Origin: Gemmatimonadota bacterium | GTDB lineage: Bacteria > Gemmatimonadota > Gemmatimonadetes > Gemmatimonadales > Gemmatimonadaceae | Assembly (NCBI GenBank): GCA_016874035.1 | Contig: VGVM01000006.1 | Span: 1-64,000 of the forward strand | DNA: 64,000 nt | Reading direction: 5' to 3' | In this document: positions 17,843-28,170 of the stretch, one piece after another | Position numbering within the stretch: the stretch's first letter is position 1 | Layout: every line of letters begins with the position of its first letter | The notes under the pieces: generated by a model | What the model was told of the DNA's origin: nothing | What the model saw: only the letters and a program-made list of their open reading frames with translations | Databases searched by the model: none | Program-made: the position numbers and the translations under genes

Positions 17843-18889
17843 GTGGCCGCGCCAGAACGGCCAGTCCTGACCGCTGCGGAACTCGCCGCTGCGGTCCAGG
17901 GCGTTTTGCGCGGTGACGCGCAGGTTCGCGTCAACGGCGTGGCACCGCTCGACCGGGCGTCCGCGTCGGATGTCAGCTTCCTCGCGCACGCGAAATACAC
18001 GCCATTCTTCGCGGGCTCGAACGCCGGCGTCGTACTGATCACGCCGGCGCTCGCGGATACGGCCGGTACGCCCGCCACTCGCGTCGTGGTCGAGAAACCG
18101 TACGACGCACTGGCATCGCTGCTGCCGCGGCTCTATCCGGCGCCGAGCTTCACGCCGGGCCGCGCGGACACGGCCCGGATCTCGGCCGATGCCCGTGTCG
18201 CCTCGACCGCGCGCGTTGATGAGTACGCGATCGTCGAGGAAGGCGCGGTCGTCGGCGAGGGTTCGTGGATCGGGCCACACTGCGTCGTGGGCGCGGGCGT
18301 GGCGATCGGCGACCACACGCGACTCGTCTCGCATGTGTACGCGTACCCGGGCACACGAGTCGGCGCCCGCGCGATCATTCACGCCGGCGTCCGCCTCGGC
18401 AGCGACGGGTTCGGGTACGTGTTCCAGGACGGCGCGCACCGCAAGATCCCGCACGTGGGCCGCTGCATCATCGGGAACGATGTCGAAATCGGCGCGAACA
18501 CTGCGATCGACCGTGGAAGCATTGACGACACCGTCGTCGGGGACGGCACCAAGATTGACAACCTCGTCCATATCGCGCACAACGTGCGGATCGGGCGACT
18601 CTGCCTGCTGATGGCACAGGTCGGCGTGGCAGGCAGCGTGCGAATCGAGGATGGCGCAATCCTGGCGGGCCAGGTCGGCGTGTCCGGGCATCACACCGTC
18701 GGCAAGGGCGCGACGTTGGCCGCACAGGCCGGTGTGTTCGGCGATATCCCGGCCGGCGAGGTCTGGAGCGGCTATCCGGCCCGCCCGCACCGCGAAGCGC
18801 TGCGGGCGCAGGCGGCGCTGTTCAAGTTGCCCAACCTGCTGAAGCGCATCGAGCGCCTGCTCGACGGCGCCGGCCACAAGGACAGCTGA
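17843..18889 (+). CDS. lpxD: UDP-3-O-(3-hydroxyacyl)glucosamine N-acyltransferase
   Basis: LpxD adds the N-linked hydroxyacyl chain in the third step of lipid A synthesis. The 348-residue protein has the LpxD N-terminal uridine-binding domain (about 1-105; [11 protein letters not shown]), then a left-handed parallel beta-helix of hexapeptide repeats (about 110-320) with the catalytic-type histidine in [10 protein letters not shown], and a C-terminal helix. The GTG at 17843 follows a GAGGAGC site and gives the usual length; the open frame upstream of it only reads through the Skp tail out of frame. It lies 55 bases after skp and 3 bases before lpxC. Confidence 0.95.
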   Translation: MAAPERPVLTAAELAAAVQGVLRGDAQVRVNGVAPLDRASASDVSFLAHAKYTPFFAGSNAGVVLITPALADTAGTPATRVVVEKPYDALASLLPRLYPAPSFTPGRADTARISADARVASTARVDEYAIVEEGAVVGEGSWIGPHCVVGAGVAIGDHTRLVSHVYAYPGTRVGARAIIHAGVRLGSDGFGYVFQDGAHRKIPHVGRCIIGNDVEIGANTAIDRGSIDDTVVGDGTKIDNLVHIAHNVRIGRLCLLMAQVGVAGSVRIEDGAILAGQVGVSGHHTVGKGATLAAQAGVFGDIPAGEVWSGYPARPHREALRAQAALFKLPNLLKRIERLLDGAGHKDS

Positions 18890-18892
18890 CCC

Positions 18893-20176
18893 ATGCGTCG
18901 GACGATCCGCGAGCGGCGCAGCGTCGGCGGCGTTGGCCTGCACTACGGCACGGACTGCGAGCTTGTCCTCGCGCCGGCTCCTCCGAACTCGGGCGTCATC
19001 TTCCGCCGCGTGGACCTCCCCGGCCGACCCGAGACGCGAGCCCACGTCGCGGCCGCCGTGCTCAGCGAGCGGCGGACGCAACTCGGCGAGGGGGAAGGCG
19101 CCCTGCACACCGTCGAGCACGTGCTGGCCGCCGTAGCCGGCGCCGGGCTCGACGATGTGATGATCGAGATGAACGCCGCTGAGCCCCCGATTTGCGACGG
19201 CAGTGCGGCGCCGTTCTTTGCCGCAATCGAGGATGCCGGTATTATCGAGCAGGCAGGAGCCCCCGATGTCCTCGACCTGACCGAGACCGTGCGCGTGGTG
19301 GACGGCGATTCCGTGTACGTCGCGCACCCGGCCACGGGCTTCGATCTTCACGTGGCCATTGACTACCCGCACCCCGTGATCGGCGCCCAGGCGGGCGAGT
19401 GGCGCCTGGACCGCACCACATTTGCGAATGAGCTGGCGCGCGCACGCACATTCGGTTTCGTGCACGAAGTCGCGGCGCTCCGGGCCAAGGGACTGATCAA
19501 GGGCGCGTCCACGTCGAATGCGATCGTGCTCGACGAACACGGCGTGATTGACACGACCTTACGCTGGCCGGACGAGTTTCTTCGCCACAAGGCGATGGAT
19601 TGCGTCGGCGACCTCGCCTTGACCGGTTGCCGGATCATCAACGCGCGCATCTCGGCCCACAAGCCGAGTCATCGTGGCACGGTAACGCTCGTGCGCGCCA
19701 TGCTGGACCACGCCAAACCCACTGTTGCCCACCCCGAGGCCCGCGTGATCGAGATTGACGAAATCATGAAGGTGATTCCGCACCGCTATCCGTTCCTGCT
19801 GGTGGATCGGGTCCTCGAGATCGAGGAACGCAAGCGGATCGTCGGCATCAAGAACGTCACCGTAAACGAGCCGTTCTTCCAGGGACACTTTCCCGGGCAC
19901 CCGATCATGCCGGGCGTGCTCATCGTCGAGGCCATGGCGCAAGTAGGCGGCATGCTCCTGATGGGATCCGTGGATGACCCGGCAAGCAAGGTCGTGTATT
20001 TCATGTCGCTCGACAACGTGAAGTTCCGCAAGCCGGTGAAACCGGGCGACCAGCTTCGGTTCGAGCTGGAGATGAAGAAGATCCGTGGCCCCGTGTGCCA
20101 GATGGCGGGCGTGGCCAAGGTGGATGGCGCGATCGTGTGCGAAGCCGAGATGGCCGCCATGGTACGGGACCGATGA
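18893..20176 (+). CDS. lpxC/fabZ: Bifunctional LpxC-FabZ (UDP-3-O-acyl-GlcNAc deacetylase / hydroxyacyl-ACP dehydratase)
   Basis: The 427-residue protein fuses the committed lipid A enzyme with a fatty-acid dehydratase. Residues 1-280 are LpxC: zinc ligands H76, H232 and D236 (HKxxD) and a catalytic-type H260 are in place. Residues 285-427 are FabZ, with [11 protein letters not shown] at 331-341 (H332) and E346 of the VEAMAQ motif. The same fusion is known in Bacteroidota. It lets the cell draw hydroxyacyl-ACP for lipid A and unsaturate or elongate it from one polypeptide. The ATG lies 3 bases after lpxD, and the stop overlaps lpxA. Confidence 0.96.
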   Translation: MRRTIRERRSVGGVGLHYGTDCELVLAPAPPNSGVIFRRVDLPGRPETRAHVAAAVLSERRTQLGEGEGALHTVEHVLAAVAGAGLDDVMIEMNAAEPPICDGSAAPFFAAIEDAGIIEQAGAPDVLDLTETVRVVDGDSVYVAHPATGFDLHVAIDYPHPVIGAQAGEWRLDRTTFANELARARTFGFVHEVAALRAKGLIKGASTSNAIVLDEHGVIDTTLRWPDEFLRHKAMDCVGDLALTGCRIINARISAHKPSHRGTVTLVRAMLDHAKPTVAHPEARVIEIDEIMKVIPHRYPFLLVDRVLEIEERKRIVGIKNVTVNEPFFQGHFPGHPIMPGVLIVEAMAQVGGMLLMGSVDDPASKVVYFMSLDNVKFRKPVKPGDQLRFELEMKKIRGPVCQMAGVAKVDGAIVCEAEMAAMVRDR

Positions 20177-20949
20177 AGGCGCGGATCCACGCCACGGCGA
20201 TCGTTGATCTTAAGGCCGAGATCGGGCCCGGGGTCGAGATCGGCCCGTGGGCGTACATCGGCCCGCAGTGCGAGATCGGCGCCGGATGCGTCATCGCGGC
20301 GCGGGCAACCCTGGAGTCGCACGTCAAGCTCGCCGCCCAAGTGAAGGTCGGGATCGGCAGCGTGCTCGGCGGCTTGCCGCAGGATCTCAAGTTCAAGGGC
20401 GAGGAGACCTGGGTGGAGATCGGCGAGGGCACGACGATCCGCGAATACGCGACGATCAACCGCGGCACCGCGGAGTCGTGGAAGACCTCGGTCGGCAAGA
20501 ACTCGTTCCTCATGTCGTATGTCCACCTGGCGCACGACTGCCACGTGGGCGACAACGTGATCATCTCGAACGGGACGCAGCTCGCCGGTCACGTCGAGGT
20601 GCATGATTTCGCCGGGATCTCCGGCCTGTGCGCGGTGCACCAGTTCACGCGGATCGGGGCACACGCCTACATCGGCGGGTGCTCGCGCATCCCGAAGGAT
20701 GTCCCGCCTTATGTGCGGGCCGCGGGGAACCCGATCGCCCTGTATGGGCTGAACAGCGTCGGCCTGCAACGCCGCGGGTTCAAGGCGGACACGATCGCGG
20801 AACTGAAGAAGGCATACCGGCTGTTCTTCCGTTCGGAACTCAATTTGTCGCAGGCGATCGAGCGCGCGAAGGCCGACCTGAAACCCATTGCTGAAGTGCA
20901 GGCGATGATTGCCTTCCTCGAGGCCAGCGAACGGGGTGCGACGCTGTGA
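20173..20949 (+). CDS. lpxA: UDP-N-acetylglucosamine acyltransferase
   Basis: LpxA starts lipid A synthesis by acylating UDP-GlcNAc. The 258-residue protein is a hexapeptide-repeat beta-helix (about 1-185) followed by a helical C-terminus. The catalytic histidine is in [10 protein letters not shown], and the [12 protein letters not shown] segment marks the acyl and nucleotide site. ATG at 20173 is chosen for its overlap with the previous stop (ATGA) and for the usual first residues; the longer frame from 20095 is not needed. The stop overlaps the next gene (GTGA). Confidence 0.96.
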   Translation: MKARIHATAIVDLKAEIGPGVEIGPWAYIGPQCEIGAGCVIAARATLESHVKLAAQVKVGIGSVLGGLPQDLKFKGEETWVEIGEGTTIREYATINRGTAESWKTSVGKNSFLMSYVHLAHDCHVGDNVIISNGTQLAGHVEVHDFAGISGLCAVHQFTRIGAHAYIGGCSRIPKDVPPYVRAAGNPIALYGLNSVGLQRRGFKADTIAELKKAYRLFFRSELNLSQAIERAKADLKPIAEVQAMIAFLEASERGATL

Positions 20950-21962
20950 CGGCATACGGACCGCGCGGGCCTCGCGTGGGTGTCGCGGGCGCCGGTGCGC
21001 TCGGATACCACCACGTGCGCCTGCTGCGCGACGTTGCCGGATGCGAGCTGGCGGGCTTCTACGAGAACAGCGAGGCACGGGCCGCGCAAGTCGCCGGTGA
21101 GCTCGGCGTGCGCGCCTTCCCGTCGCTGCCGGCGCTGCTGGACGCGGTGGATGCGCTCACGATTGTCGTGCCGACCAAGGCGCACTTCGCGGTCGCGCGC
21201 GAGGCGATCGCGGCCGGGAAGCACGTCCTGATCGAGAAACCGATCACGGCGACACTCGAGGAAGCGGACGAACTGCTGACGCTCGCGGAGCGGATGGGCG
21301 TCAAGGTGCAGATCGGCCATATCGAGCGATTCAACCGCGCCATTCGCGCGGCCCTGCCGTACGTGGACCATCCGCTCTTCCTGGACAGCGACCGCCTGGC
21401 GCCGTTCAGCCCGCGCGGCGCTGACGTGGCTGTCGTCCTCGACCTGATGATCCACGACATTGACCTCTTGTTGTCGCTGATCGGCGGGCACGTCACGCAG
21501 GTGGCCGCGGCGGGTATCCCGGTCCTCACGCCGTCGGTGGATATCGCGAACGCCCGGATCGCCTTTGCGAGCGGAGCGGTGGCCACGATCACCGCGAGCC
21601 GGGTCTCGCGTGAGCGCATGCGCAAGCTCCGGGTGTTTCAACGCAACGGGTACCTGTCGCTGGACCTGGCCGCCGGGACCGGCGAGCTGTACCGGCTTCG
21701 CTCCGACGTGGACCTCGCGACGCTCGTGACGCAGGCCCAGCCGCTCGAGGCATTCGTCGAGCGCATCGCGCTCAGCGCGCCGGAAGGCGAGCCGCTGCGC
21801 CTGGAGCTGGAGAGTTTCGTCGCCGCGCTGCGAGGGGAAGCGCCAATCGCGGTCACGGGCGCCGAAGGTCGGGAAGCCCTCGCGGTGGCGCTCCGGATCA
21901 TGGAAGAGATCGAGCGCGCGCTTCCGGGAGCCGCGGCGGCGCTGGTCGCCGCACGGGGCTAG
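20946..21962 (+). CDS. Gfo/Idh/MocA oxidoreductase, GnnA-like
   Basis: This 338-residue NAD(P)-dependent dehydrogenase has a Rossmann motif GAGALGYHH at about residues 15-23, the EKP motif in [10 protein letters not shown] (Lys about residue 97) and a C-terminal substrate domain. Its position between lpxA and lpxB is the position of gnnA in Acidithiobacillus ferrooxidans, where GnnA oxidises UDP-GlcNAc C3 so that the aminotransferase GnnB can install a 3-amino group for amide-linked lipid A. No gnnB is adjacent here. It may do the same with an aminotransferase elsewhere, or use another sugar. The GTG start overlaps the lpxA stop. Confidence 0.8.
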   Translation: MTAYGPRGPRVGVAGAGALGYHHVRLLRDVAGCELAGFYENSEARAAQVAGELGVRAFPSLPALLDAVDALTIVVPTKAHFAVAREAIAAGKHVLIEKPITATLEEADELLTLAERMGVKVQIGHIERFNRAIRAALPYVDHPLFLDSDRLAPFSPRGADVAVVLDLMIHDIDLLLSLIGGHVTQVAAAGIPVLTPSVDIANARIAFASGAVATITASRVSRERMRKLRVFQRNGYLSLDLAAGTGELYRLRSDVDLATLVTQAQPLEAFVERIALSAPEGEPLRLELESFVAALRGEAPIAVTGAEGREALAVALRIMEEIERALPGAAAALVAARG

Positions 21963-21985
21963 GCCCGTCTGTCGAGGCGCGCCGC

Positions 21986-23089
21986 GTGCGTGAAGCGCTG
22001 ATCATCGCCGGCGAGGCCTCGGGCGACCTGCACGCCGCTGCCCTCGCCGAAGCGTGGCAGCCGTTGCTCCGTGACACCAAGCTCACGGGCGTGGGTGGCG
22101 CGCGAATGCGGGCAGCCGGCGTCGAGTTGATCGAGGAACTGCACGGCGTTGTCGGCTTCGCCGAGGTGATCCGACACATTCCGGCGCATGCGCGCCTCCT
22201 GGGCCGCATCAAGGAACGCCTGCGCGGCGGGAGCGTGGGCCTGATCGTGCTCGTGGATTATCCGGGGTTCAACATGCGGGTTGCGGCAGCGGCGAAGGCG
22301 GCGGGCGTGCCGGTGCTCTACTACATCACGCCGCAGGTCTGGGCCTGGCGCCGTGGGCGACTGCGCACGATGGCCGATGTCATCACCCGCGCTGCCGTGA
22401 TCCTGCCGTTCGAAGAGGCCATGCTCCGGGAAGCCGGGATTAACGCCACCTTCGTCGGCCACCCGTTGTTGGACCGCGCACGATCGCTCCCCACACGCGG
22501 CGATGCGCGGCGGCGGCTCGGCCTCCGCGAAGATGCCCCGGTGCTCGCCCTGTTCCCCGGAAGCCGACCACAGGAAATCGCCCGCCACTGGGACCGCTGC
22601 GCTGTGGTGGCGGACATGCTGCAACGGCGCCGCCCGGGCCTGCAGGTGGTCGTCAGCGCGGCGCCAACAGTGGCGCCTGGCCGCTTCGCGGGGTTTCATG
22701 TTGTGCCCAATGCTTCGTTCGAGGTATTCGCGGCGGCGGATGCCGCGCTGTGCAAGAGCGGAACGACCACGCTCGAGTCCGCAGTCGCGGGCTGCCCGAG
22801 CGTGATCGTGTATCGCACGAGTACGCTCAGCTACCAGATCGCCCGGCGCCTCGTACGCGTGGACCACATCGGGCTCCTCAACATCGTCGCCGGCAAGCGC
22901 GTGGCGCCGGAGTTTGTCCAGCATGAGTTTGAGCCCGCGGCCGTCGCGGATGCGCTCGACCCGCTGCTGGACCGCACGGCACCCGCGCGCACGGGCATGC
23001 TGGCCGAGCTCGCGCGCATCCGGACGCTGCTGGGTGAGCCGGGAGCATCGGCGCGCGTTGCGGCCATGGCCAACTCCATGATCAGATGA
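21986..23089 (+). CDS. lpxB: Lipid-A-disaccharide synthase
   Basis: LpxB joins UDP-diacylglucosamine and lipid X into the lipid A disaccharide at the inner membrane. The 367-residue product has LIIAGEASGDLHAA at its N-terminus, YYITPQVWAWRRGR at about 111-124, LFPGSRPQEI in the middle, and ALCKSGTTTLESA near residue 255-267, all hallmarks of family GT19. It begins with GTG 23 bases after the oxidoreductase; there is no strong ribosome-binding site. The stop overlaps the next ATG (ATGA). The UDP-diacylglucosamine hydrolase (LpxH or LpxI) that makes lipid X is not in this window. Confidence 0.95.
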   Translation: MREALIIAGEASGDLHAAALAEAWQPLLRDTKLTGVGGARMRAAGVELIEELHGVVGFAEVIRHIPAHARLLGRIKERLRGGSVGLIVLVDYPGFNMRVAAAAKAAGVPVLYYITPQVWAWRRGRLRTMADVITRAAVILPFEEAMLREAGINATFVGHPLLDRARSLPTRGDARRRLGLREDAPVLALFPGSRPQEIARHWDRCAVVADMLQRRRPGLQVVVSAAPTVAPGRFAGFHVVPNASFEVFAAADAALCKSGTTTLESAVAGCPSVIVYRTSTLSYQIARRLVRVDHIGLLNIVAGKRVAPEFVQHEFEPAAVADALDPLLDRTAPARTGMLAELARIRTLLGEPGASARVAAMANSMIR

Positions 23090-23748
23090 GCGACGCGAGC
23101 GACGCGAGCGCGCAGGCGACGCGACCCGACTGGCGAGTCCGCCTCGGCGTTCCCCTCGGCGCGCTCGTACTCCGGTTGCTGGCGGCCACGTGGCGAATCG
23201 AGGTCCGCGGCGACGCCGGATGGCTCGCAGTGCGCTCGCGCGGCGAGGGGATCATCCTGGCGCTGTGGCACGGCCACATCCTGCCGTTGACCTGGCATCT
23301 GCGCGGCCTCGGCGTGCAGGTCCTGGTCAGCGAACATCGCGACGGCGAAGTCATCGCGCGCCTGTTGAGCACGCTGGGGTACGGCCTCATCCGCGGCTCG
23401 ACCACGCGCGGCGGCGCGCGAGCGCTCGTCCGGATGATCGCCGCGCTGCGGGGCGGTGCGGCGCTGGCGATCACACCGGACGGGCCCAAGGGGCCGGCGC
23501 GACAGTTCGCGCCGGGCACAACAGTCGCGGCGTATCGGGCGGGGGTGCCGATCGCGACGATGTTCGTCGAAGCCGACCGCGCCTGGTACGCGCGCAGCTG
23601 GGACCGGTTCATGGTGCCCAAGCCATTCTCACGCGTGACGATCCATTTCAGCGACCCGGCACTGGTGACGGCGACCAACCCCGCGGAAGCCGCGGCGGAC
23701 GCCCCGCGATTCGCCGAGATGCTCGCGCCACGAGCGGCCCATGCCTGA
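23086..23748 (+). CDS. DUF374 lysophospholipid acyltransferase-like protein
   Basis: The 220-residue protein matches the DUF374 family, thought to acylate lipid A-like or phospholipid substrates. Visible marks are a hydrophobic N-terminal stretch (about 18-36), LALWHGHILPL (the HGHxxPL motif standing for the acyltransferase HxxxxD box), LIRGSTTRGG near residue 103, and TPDGPKGPARQ near residue 130. It lies between lpxB and lpxK and overlaps both, so a role in secondary acylation of lipid A is a fair inference. No LpxL or LpxM gene is seen in this window. Confidence 0.82.
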   Translation: MSDASDASAQATRPDWRVRLGVPLGALVLRLLAATWRIEVRGDAGWLAVRSRGEGIILALWHGHILPLTWHLRGLGVQVLVSEHRDGEVIARLLSTLGYGLIRGSTTRGGARALVRMIAALRGGAALAITPDGPKGPARQFAPGTTVAAYRAGVPIATMFVEADRAWYARSWDRFMVPKPFSRVTIHFSDPALVTATNPAEAAADAPRFAEMLAPRAAHA

Positions 23749-24772
23749 GCAACTGCTGGAACGCCGCTGGGAATCCACGTCGCTCGGGTCACGCGCGTTC
23801 CGCTTCGCGATGTCGCCGTTCGGCGCGGCCTTTGGTGGGATCGTAACGCTCCGGAACGCCGCGTATGATCGGGGCTGGCTCGCGTCCCGGCACCTGGGGC
23901 TTCCGACCATGTCCGTCGGAAACCTGACGGTCGGCGGCACAGGGAAGACCCCATTGGCGTCGTGGGCAGCGGCCGAGCTCCTCGCAGCGGGGCACCGGCC
24001 GGCGATCCTGATGCGCGGTTACGGCGCCGACGAGGAGTTGGTGCATCGGCATCTCCTCCCGAACGTGATCGTCGTGCCGGATCGGGATCGGGTTCGGGGC
24101 GCCGCGACGGCACGGGCCCAGGGTGCAACGGTGCTCGTGCTCGATGACGGGTTTCAGCACCGACGGGCGCGCCGCGACGTGGACCTGGTGATCGTGTCCG
24201 CGGACCGACACCGCCAAGTGCGGCTGCTGCCGGCAGGACCCTGGCGTGAACCGATGCGTTCGCTGCGGCGGGCTACGCACATCGTCGTCACGCGCAAACG
24301 CACGACCCCGCTTCACGCGCGCGAAGTGCTCGAGTACGCAACCCGGATGGCGCCAGGCGTGCCCGGCGCAGTGGTGCACTTGTGCGCGGATCATCTGGTG
24401 GACTGGCGTTCGGGGCGCCGGCGACCGCTCGACGCCGCGGCCGGTGCCCGCGTCCTCGCGATTTCCGCGATCGGGGACCCGCGCGCCTTTGAGGCGCAAC
24501 TTCGCCTCGCGGGCGTCCGCATCACCTCGCGCAGCTTCCGCGATCATCACGCCTACGGCGCACGCGACGTGCAACGACTCGCCAACGACGCCGGCGCCCT
24601 TGACTACGCCGTTTGCACTCTCAAGGACGCGGTCAAGCTCGGTCCATTGTGGCCCACTGGTGGCCCACCCCTATGGTATCTTTCCCAGCGCGCGGTCATC
24701 GAGCAAGGCGAGGAATCCATGCACGACGCAGTCCGACGCCTGGTCGCGGCCGCGCCTTCCGTTCGACCTTGA
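23741..24772 (+). CDS. lpxK: Tetraacyldisaccharide 4'-kinase
   Basis: LpxK phosphorylates the 4' position of the lipid A disaccharide. The 343-residue product has a membrane-associated N-terminal helix, a P-loop VGGTGKTPL at about residues 64-72, the ILMRGYG segment near residue 90, and DDGFQHRRARRDVDLV near residue 130, all strongly conserved in LpxK. It overlaps the DUF374 gene by eight bases. It closes the bamA-lpxK operon; a small GCCGGC hairpin at 24775-24790 is too weak to call a terminator. Confidence 0.94.
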   Translation: MPEQLLERRWESTSLGSRAFRFAMSPFGAAFGGIVTLRNAAYDRGWLASRHLGLPTMSVGNLTVGGTGKTPLASWAAAELLAAGHRPAILMRGYGADEELVHRHLLPNVIVVPDRDRVRGAATARAQGATVLVLDDGFQHRRARRDVDLVIVSADRHRQVRLLPAGPWREPMRSLRRATHIVVTRKRTTPLHAREVLEYATRMAPGVPGAVVHLCADHLVDWRSGRRRPLDAAAGARVLAISAIGDPRAFEAQLRLAGVRITSRSFRDHHAYGARDVQRLANDAGALDYAVCTLKDAVKLGPLWPTGGPPLWYLSQRAVIEQGEESMHDAVRRLVAAAPSVRP

Positions 24773-24805
24773 CGCCGGCGCCTTGCCGGCTGGAGACATG
24801 ACGAT

Positions 24806-26113
24806 ATGAGTCCCGACGTGCTGCTGCCGACCGCGCCGATCGTACGCCCCGATAAGGATCGCTTCCTCAACGAGGAAAACCCGTTCGAGGCCATGATGTC
24901 ACGGTTTGACCAGGCCGCTGACCTGCTCGACCTGGAGCCCGGCATTTACAAGGTGCTCCGGCACCCCGAAAAACAGATCATCACCTCGATTCCCGTCATG
25001 CTGGACAACGGTGACGTCGAGGTGTTCAAGGGAATCCGCGTGCTGTACAACACCTCCCGCGGGCCGGCCAAAGGCGGGATCCGGTTCGACATGAACGTCA
25101 CACTCGACGAGGTGACGGCGCTGGCCGCCTGGATGACGTGGAAGTGCGCCGTGGTGAATATCCCGTTCGGCGGGGCAAAGGGGGGCGTCGTTTGTGATCC
25201 GCTCAAGATGAGCGTCGGCGAACTCGAACGCCTGACGCGGCGCTATACCGCATCCATCATCCAGACACTGGGCCCCGACTCCGACGTGCCCGCGCCGGAC
25301 GTGAACACGAACGAGCGCGTGATGGCGTGGATCATGGACACGTATTCCATGCACATGCGGCACACCGTGACCGCCGTCGTGACCGGCAAGCCGATCGAGA
25401 TGGGTGGCTCGCAGGGCCGACGCGAGGCGACCGGACGCGGCTGCATGATCGTGACGAAGCAGGCGCTCGCGCACCTCGGGATGCCGGTGAAGGGGACCAC
25501 GGTCGCCGTACAAGGGTTCGGCAACGTGGGATCGGTTGCGGCGCAGTTGCTGGCGCGCGAGGGCTGCAAGATCGTCGCCATCAGCGATCGCACCGGCGGC
25601 GTGTACAACGCCAAGGGCATCGATGTTGACGCGGCCATTGCGCACGTCGCCAAGCACCGGACGCTGGAAGGCTTCAAGGCCGGCGACGCGATCACGAACG
25701 AGCAGCTGCTGGTGCAGGAGGTGGATGTCCTGCTCCCGGGCGCGCTTGAGAACGTGATCACGACCAAGAATGCGGCGCAGATCCGCGCAAAGGTCATCTG
25801 CGAGGGCGCCAACGGCCCGACCACGGCCGCCGCGGATTCGATCCTGGACGACAAGGGCATCTTCGTGATCCCGGACATCCTCGCCAACGCGGGCGGCGTC
25901 ACGGTGTCGTACTTCGAATGGGTCCAGGATCGCGGTGGCTACTTCTGGACGGAAAAACGCGTCAACGAATCGCTCACCGAAATCATGGAGCAGAGCTTCG
26001 ACGCCGTCCTCAGCCTCGCGAAGCAGCACAAGGTGAACATGCGGACGGCCGCCTACATGCTCTCGATCAGCCGCGTCGCGACGGTCCACCGGCTGCGCGG
26101 TATCTACGCCTGA
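24806..26113 (+). CDS. gdhA: Glutamate dehydrogenase (Glu/Leu/Phe/Val family)
   Basis: The enzyme interconverts glutamate and 2-oxoglutarate with ammonia. The 435-residue protein has the small-hexameric GDH layout: the substrate-binding domain with GPAKGGIRF and the catalytic lysine in PFGGAKGGV near residue 126, then the Rossmann domain with [10 protein letters not shown] at about residues 238-247. Length and [11 protein letters not shown] also fit. The ATG is preceded by GGAGAC. NAD or NADP preference cannot be read reliably. It stands alone between lpxK and rlmH. Confidence 0.93.
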   Translation: MSPDVLLPTAPIVRPDKDRFLNEENPFEAMMSRFDQAADLLDLEPGIYKVLRHPEKQIITSIPVMLDNGDVEVFKGIRVLYNTSRGPAKGGIRFDMNVTLDEVTALAAWMTWKCAVVNIPFGGAKGGVVCDPLKMSVGELERLTRRYTASIIQTLGPDSDVPAPDVNTNERVMAWIMDTYSMHMRHTVTAVVTGKPIEMGGSQGRREATGRGCMIVTKQALAHLGMPVKGTTVAVQGFGNVGSVAAQLLAREGCKIVAISDRTGGVYNAKGIDVDAAIAHVAKHRTLEGFKAGDAITNEQLLVQEVDVLLPGALENVITTKNAAQIRAKVICEGANGPTTAAADSILDDKGIFVIPDILANAGGVTVSYFEWVQDRGGYFWTEKRVNESLTEIMEQSFDAVLSLAKQHKVNMRTAAYMLSISRVATVHRLRGIYA

Positions 26114-26143
26114 GCCGGCGGCGCCGCCGCGTGGAACCACTCG

Positions 26144-26602
26144 ATGAGGGTCACTATTGTCGCCGTCGGGCATCCGCGGAGCGCGCCTTTTGCGGCCGCC
26201 GCCGCCGACTACGAAGCGCGCGCGGCGCGCTACTGGCCGTTGCACGTGGTCGAGGTACGCGAAGCGAAGCTGGCGTCGCCGTCGCTGACCGCCGAGCGGG
26301 AAGGGGAGCGAATCCTGGCGGCGGTGCCGCGGGGCGCGCACCTGGTCGCGTGCGACGAGCGTGGGCGCGGCATGAAGTCCACGGACTTTGCGAAATGGCT
26401 CCAGCGCCACCGCGAGCGCGCGCAGGACATCTGCATCGTGCTTGGCGGAGCGAACGGGCTTTCGCCGGCAGTCTTGTCACAGGCCCGCGAATCGCTGTCG
26501 CTGGCGCCATGGACACTTCCACACGAACTCGCGCGGGTGGTACTGGCCGAGCAGCTGTACCGGGCCGGTACGATCCAGCGCGGCGAGCCCTATCACAAGT
26601 GA
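26144..26602 (+). CDS. rlmH: 23S rRNA (pseudouridine1915-N3)-methyltransferase RlmH
   Basis: RlmH methylates pseudouridine 1915 of 23S rRNA on the assembled ribosome. The 152-residue SPOUT-class protein has LVACDERGRGMKSTDFA near residues 68-84, the SAM-binding loop IVLGGANGLS near residue 98-107, and the family's C-terminal pattern AEQLYRAGTIQRGEPYHK. Length matches E. coli RlmH (155). It begins 30 bases after gdhA and is followed 10 bases later by bshC. Confidence 0.95.
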   Translation: MRVTIVAVGHPRSAPFAAAAADYEARAARYWPLHVVEVREAKLASPSLTAEREGERILAAVPRGAHLVACDERGRGMKSTDFAKWLQRHRERAQDICIVLGGANGLSPAVLSQARESLSLAPWTLPHELARVVLAEQLYRAGTIQRGEPYHK

Positions 26603-26612
26603 GTGCGCGGTA

Positions 26613-28166
26613 ATGGAGCACGCGCTGCCGCGGATCATCGTCGAGCCATTCGGGGGTGGTGCACTCACGCGCGCCGCCCTCGACGGCTCGACCCCAAGGG
26701 ACTGGTTCCTCGCGCGTCCGCGTGGGGCCGAAGCCTGGCGCAGCCACGCCGAAACGGTGCGCGCGGCGTTTCCGGGGGCGCGGTGGCTGGAGTCGCTTCG
26801 ACCCGCGATCGCCGCGCGCGGCCTGGCGGCGGAGCGGCTCGAGCGTGTGGCCTCGGCCCACGGTGTTGTCGTGACGACCGGACAGCAGCCAGGACTCTTC
26901 GGGGGGCCCGGCTACACTTGGCTCAAGGCCCTGACGGCGCTGGCCTTGGCGGATCGTATCGAACATGCGACTGGCATTCCGGCCGTGGCCGTGTTCTGGG
27001 CGGCGACCGACGACGCCGACTTCGCGGAAGCCGCGTTCACGACGATCGCCATCGGCAACACGACGCGTCGCGTTGCTATCGAACGCGCCGACCCAGCCGC
27101 GCGCGTCATGGCACAGGTTCCGCTTGGTGATATCAGCGAACCAATGGCCGCGTTCCTCGAGGCCACAAAATCGGCTCCCGAACGCCGCGTGATTGACGCC
27201 GTGCAGCGCGCCTACCACCGCGACGCCACGGTAGGGAGCGCCTACGTGGACCTGCTGCGCGACCTGCTCGAGCCACTGGGCGTCCCCGTGCTGGACTCCT
27301 GGCACCCCGCCGTCCGCGGGGCGGCGCGCCCGACCCTCGTGGAAGCACTCGGCAAGGCGGCGGTAATTGATGAAGCCGTGAGCATGCGCGGCGTCTCCAT
27401 CGAGCGCGCGGGATATCGCACGCAGGTGCAGCGCGTGGCAAAGCTGTCCATGGTGTTCCGCAGCACCGACGGCGTGAAGGAACGCGTGCCGCTGGCGCAT
27501 GCGGGAGACGCCGCCCGACGTGATGACCTCGTGCTCTCCGCCAACGTGCTGCTCCGGCCGATCGTCGAGCGACGCATCCTGCCGACCGTCGCGTATGTGG
27601 GCGGCCCGGGCGAGATCGCGTATTTCGCCCAGGTTGGTGCGGTCGCCGAGGCGATGGGCACGCCGCTCCCGCTGGTCGTGCCGCGCTGGTCGGCGACGAT
27701 CGTCGAGCCTGGCGTGGATCGCATGCTTGGCCGGCTCGGCATGATGGTCGAGGACGTCCGCGTCCCCCATCGCGCCGAGCGCGCCATCGGCGACCGTGCG
27801 GTTGCACCCGCGGTACGGGAAGCGTTGCACGCCCTCGGGCAATCAGTGGAGGCCAACGTCTCCGCGATCGCCAATGCCGCGCGTGCGGCGAATCTCTCCA
27901 CGCCCGAGGTGGTCGAGGGTGCCCGCCATCAACTGCGCCACCGCGTCGAACGTCTCGAACGCCGGCTGCGCGCTGCGGCCATTTCCCGCGAAGCGGCCGC
28001 CACACGCGACCTCGGCGCGATCCGTGCTTCGCTGCACCCGGAAGGCGAGCGCCAGGAGCGTAAGCTGAACTACCTGCCGCTCTTTGCCCGCTATGGTGAG
28101 CCGTTGATCACCAGGCTCCGCGATGGCGCCGCGCATCACGCCAGCGCGCTGATCGGGGCGCGCTAG
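26613..28166 (+). CDS. bshC: Bacillithiol biosynthesis cysteine-adding enzyme BshC
   Basis: BshC adds cysteine to glucosaminyl-malate in the last step of bacillithiol synthesis. The 517-residue protein has TGQQPGLFGGPGYTWLKAL near residue 90, AVFWAATDDADFAEA near residue 128, and a C-terminal coiled coil (about 410-480), all typical of BshC. ATG at 26613 is the natural start; the frame extends upstream only as a shadow of rlmH. No bshA or bshB is in the window, and no thiol-dependent enzyme is adjacent. Confidence 0.9.
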   Translation: MEHALPRIIVEPFGGGALTRAALDGSTPRDWFLARPRGAEAWRSHAETVRAAFPGARWLESLRPAIAARGLAAERLERVASAHGVVVTTGQQPGLFGGPGYTWLKALTALALADRIEHATGIPAVAVFWAATDDADFAEAAFTTIAIGNTTRRVAIERADPAARVMAQVPLGDISEPMAAFLEATKSAPERRVIDAVQRAYHRDATVGSAYVDLLRDLLEPLGVPVLDSWHPAVRGAARPTLVEALGKAAVIDEAVSMRGVSIERAGYRTQVQRVAKLSMVFRSTDGVKERVPLAHAGDAARRDDLVLSANVLLRPIVERRILPTVAYVGGPGEIAYFAQVGAVAEAMGTPLPLVVPRWSATIVEPGVDRMLGRLGMMVEDVRVPHRAERAIGDRAVAPAVREALHALGQSVEANVSAIANAARAANLSTPEVVEGARHQLRHRVERLERRLRAAAISREAAATRDLGAIRASLHPEGERQERKLNYLPLFARYGEPLITRLRDGAAHHASALIGAR

Positions 28167-28170
28167 CCGG

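Noticed and set aside
24773-24805. GCCGGC hairpin after lpxK as a terminator
   Set aside because: The stem is only six base pairs and there is no T-tract.
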